A DNA stretch of 36,495 nt. Origin: Microcaldota archaeon. GTDB taxonomy: Archaea > Micrarchaeota > Micrarchaeia > Anstonellales > Anstonellaceae. The notes below the pieces were generated by a model. That model made no database searches, was not told the origin of the DNA, and saw only the letters and a list, made by a program, of their open reading frames with translations. How positions within the stretch are numbered: position 1 is the stretch's first letter; each line of letters opens with the position of its first letter. Shown here one piece after another: positions 35,142 to 36,495 of the stretch. Where the stretch lies: positions 1 through 36,495 of the forward strand of contig JAGVWK010000003.1 in the NCBI GenBank assembly GCA_018304295.1, read 5' to 3'. Made by a program: the position numbers and the translations under genes.

Positions 35142-35177
35142 AAGTGTCATCTTACAGTTAAGTAAGAAGTGGCACTT
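35142..35177. promoter_or_regulatory. Inverted repeat between uL3 gene and transposase
   Basis: AAGTGTCATCTTAC-AGTTAA-GTAAGA(AG)TGGCACTT, 14-bp stem with one wobble and a 2-nt bulge. Confidence 0.6.
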
Positions 35178-35261
35178 ATTTAGGGAACAACTGTTTAAAA
35201 GGCTTTTGGCGGCTGCGGCTGCAGTAGTTCCGAACATCTTTTGAGACAGAATAATAAAGCC

Positions 35262-35317
35262 GCCCCTGAAAATAGGTTTGCTTAGTGGTTTGGCGACCAA
35301 CTAAGCAACTCAGGGGC
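35262..35317. promoter_or_regulatory. Large hairpin immediately upstream of transposase ATG
   Basis: Outer GCCCCTGA/TCAGGGGC plus inner TTGCTTAGTGGT/ACC(A)ACTAAGCAA; ends 8 nt before ATG 35325. Confidence 0.65.
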
Positions 35318-35324
35318 GAGTAAT

Positions 35325-36485
35325 ATGGAGAACTGCAAGCAGAATAAAATACCTGCTGCCTTGATGGAGCAGGCAAGGAAACTAACGGCGTATGACCTGT
35401 TGAAGATTGGAAAAAATGCCGTTTATGGGGTGGCAGGAATACTCCAGACTGCGATTGAGGCAGCGGTAGCCGCCTCATCCATTGAGGCAACTGCAAAGGC
35501 TGCTGATGCAGACACTGTTTTCTATCATTTGGGAAAGCTCTCTGTTGAAGATACAGAAAGGATGCTCAAACAGCATGTTGGCAGGTCAGTGGAGCTTCTC
35601 AAAAGGAGGTTTGGCGGCAGGAAATATGCTGTTGCCATTGATTATACTGATGAGATGTTTTATGGAAACAAAAAGACAGAGGGAGTGGTTGGAACAAAGC
35701 GCAAGGGCAGCACCAATTATGCATTCCAATATCTCACTGTGAACATCGTTGTTGAAAACTGCCGCTTCTTCCTTTTTTCATATCCGATTTTTAAGAGGGG
35801 CGACAATTGGCGACATATAGAGAAGACGCTTGACATTCTGGAGGAGTTTGGGGTTAATGCGTATGTGCTGCTTCTTGACAGGGAATTCAACAACGGCATG
35901 ACGCTCAAGCTACTTGATGGGAGAGAATACGATTTCATAACTCCCTCAGATCAGGATAGCAAATTCATAAGATGGAAAGAAACAGCCAAAAAATTCCCTG
36001 CAATTTCAAGATGTTGGAAGGTGGCTGACGCAGAAACAACCCTCATAATGCTGCAAGAAGGAGAGCACGTTTATGGCTACCTCACAAACATTGAAGAGGA
36101 GTTTTATCGGGATGATGCATACATTTTGTCTTGGCTTTATTCCAAGAGATGGGGAATTGAGACTGCACACAGAGTGGAAGATGGATTCAGGATACACACC
36201 ACGACGAAAAATTGGATTGTGAGGTATTTCTTCTTCGTAATTTCCATCCTCATTTACAATCTGTGGGTCTGGGTAAATCTCAATTTCTGTCTCGTTGGGA
36301 AATTGAGGATTACTGTAGCCAAATTGAAGCGCATTCTGCTTTGCGCATTTGAGGAATTTTGGTTATGGCTGCGTTCCCCCCAAAGATGGTTCTCCATGCC
36401 CAGCCTGCAAAATGAAGGGAGAGGTTATTTTGCATGTTTTGGCAGGCTGCGCCTGCCAATTGGCAGCGCAACCGCGCTGCGCTGA
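35325..36485 (+). mobile_element. DDE transposase, ISH3/IS4-like
   Basis: VAIDYTDEMFYG, FLFSYPIFKRG, VLLLDREFNNG, YSKRWGIETAHRVEDGFRI...RYFFFVISILIYNLWVWVN. Confidence 0.88.
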
Positions 36486-36495
36486 CACGGGAGAA

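Noticed and set aside
1-36495. CRISPR array or defence island
   Set aside because: No regularly spaced direct repeats or cas genes seen; direct repeats present are the pyrimidine tract and tRNA-related.

Overview
The window is archaeal. A nearly complete S10/spc/alpha-type ribosomal-protein supercluster occupies about 11.4-35.1 kb on the minus strand: uL3-uL4-uL23-uL2-uS19-uL22-uS3-uL29-aIF1-Rpp29-uS17-uL14-uL24-eS4-uL5-uS14-uS8-uL6-eL32-eL19-uL18-uS5-uL30-uL15-SecY-Adk-DUF106-eL34-Cmk-eL14-Cbf5-tRNASer-uS13-uS4-uS11-RpoD-tRNALeu-eL18-uL13-uS9-RpoN-tRNAPro-uS2. It is flanked by accessory genes (permease, Fic, mevalonate-pathway decarboxylase plus isopentenyl phosphate kinase, DUF4389, ArgS, LonB, Pol IV, Cys-repeat lipoprotein, DUF3800) and by an ISH3/IS4-like transposase at the right edge. 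Gene order, GGTGA(T) Shine-Dalgarno motifs and tRNA introns indicate Archaea; a DPANN-like lineage is only a guess. The most unusual feature is in the tRNAs. Four of five tRNA genes are interrupted, at three positions: anticodon loop 37/38 in Leu-CAG and Ser-GGA, T-loop 59/60 in Pro-CGG and Ser-GGA, and T-arm 53/54 in Pro-GGG. Bulge-helix-bulge splice motifs can be drawn by hand for all of them. The T-loop introns of Pro-CGG and Ser-GGA are both 95 nt and clearly related. The anticodon-loop introns of Leu-CAG and Ser-GGA share a near-identical structured core. A diverged version of that core occurs outside any tRNA, directly upstream of rpsB. This looks like a family of related structured RNA elements and I cannot match it to a known class. 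All calls come from reading the sequence; no database or folding program was run.
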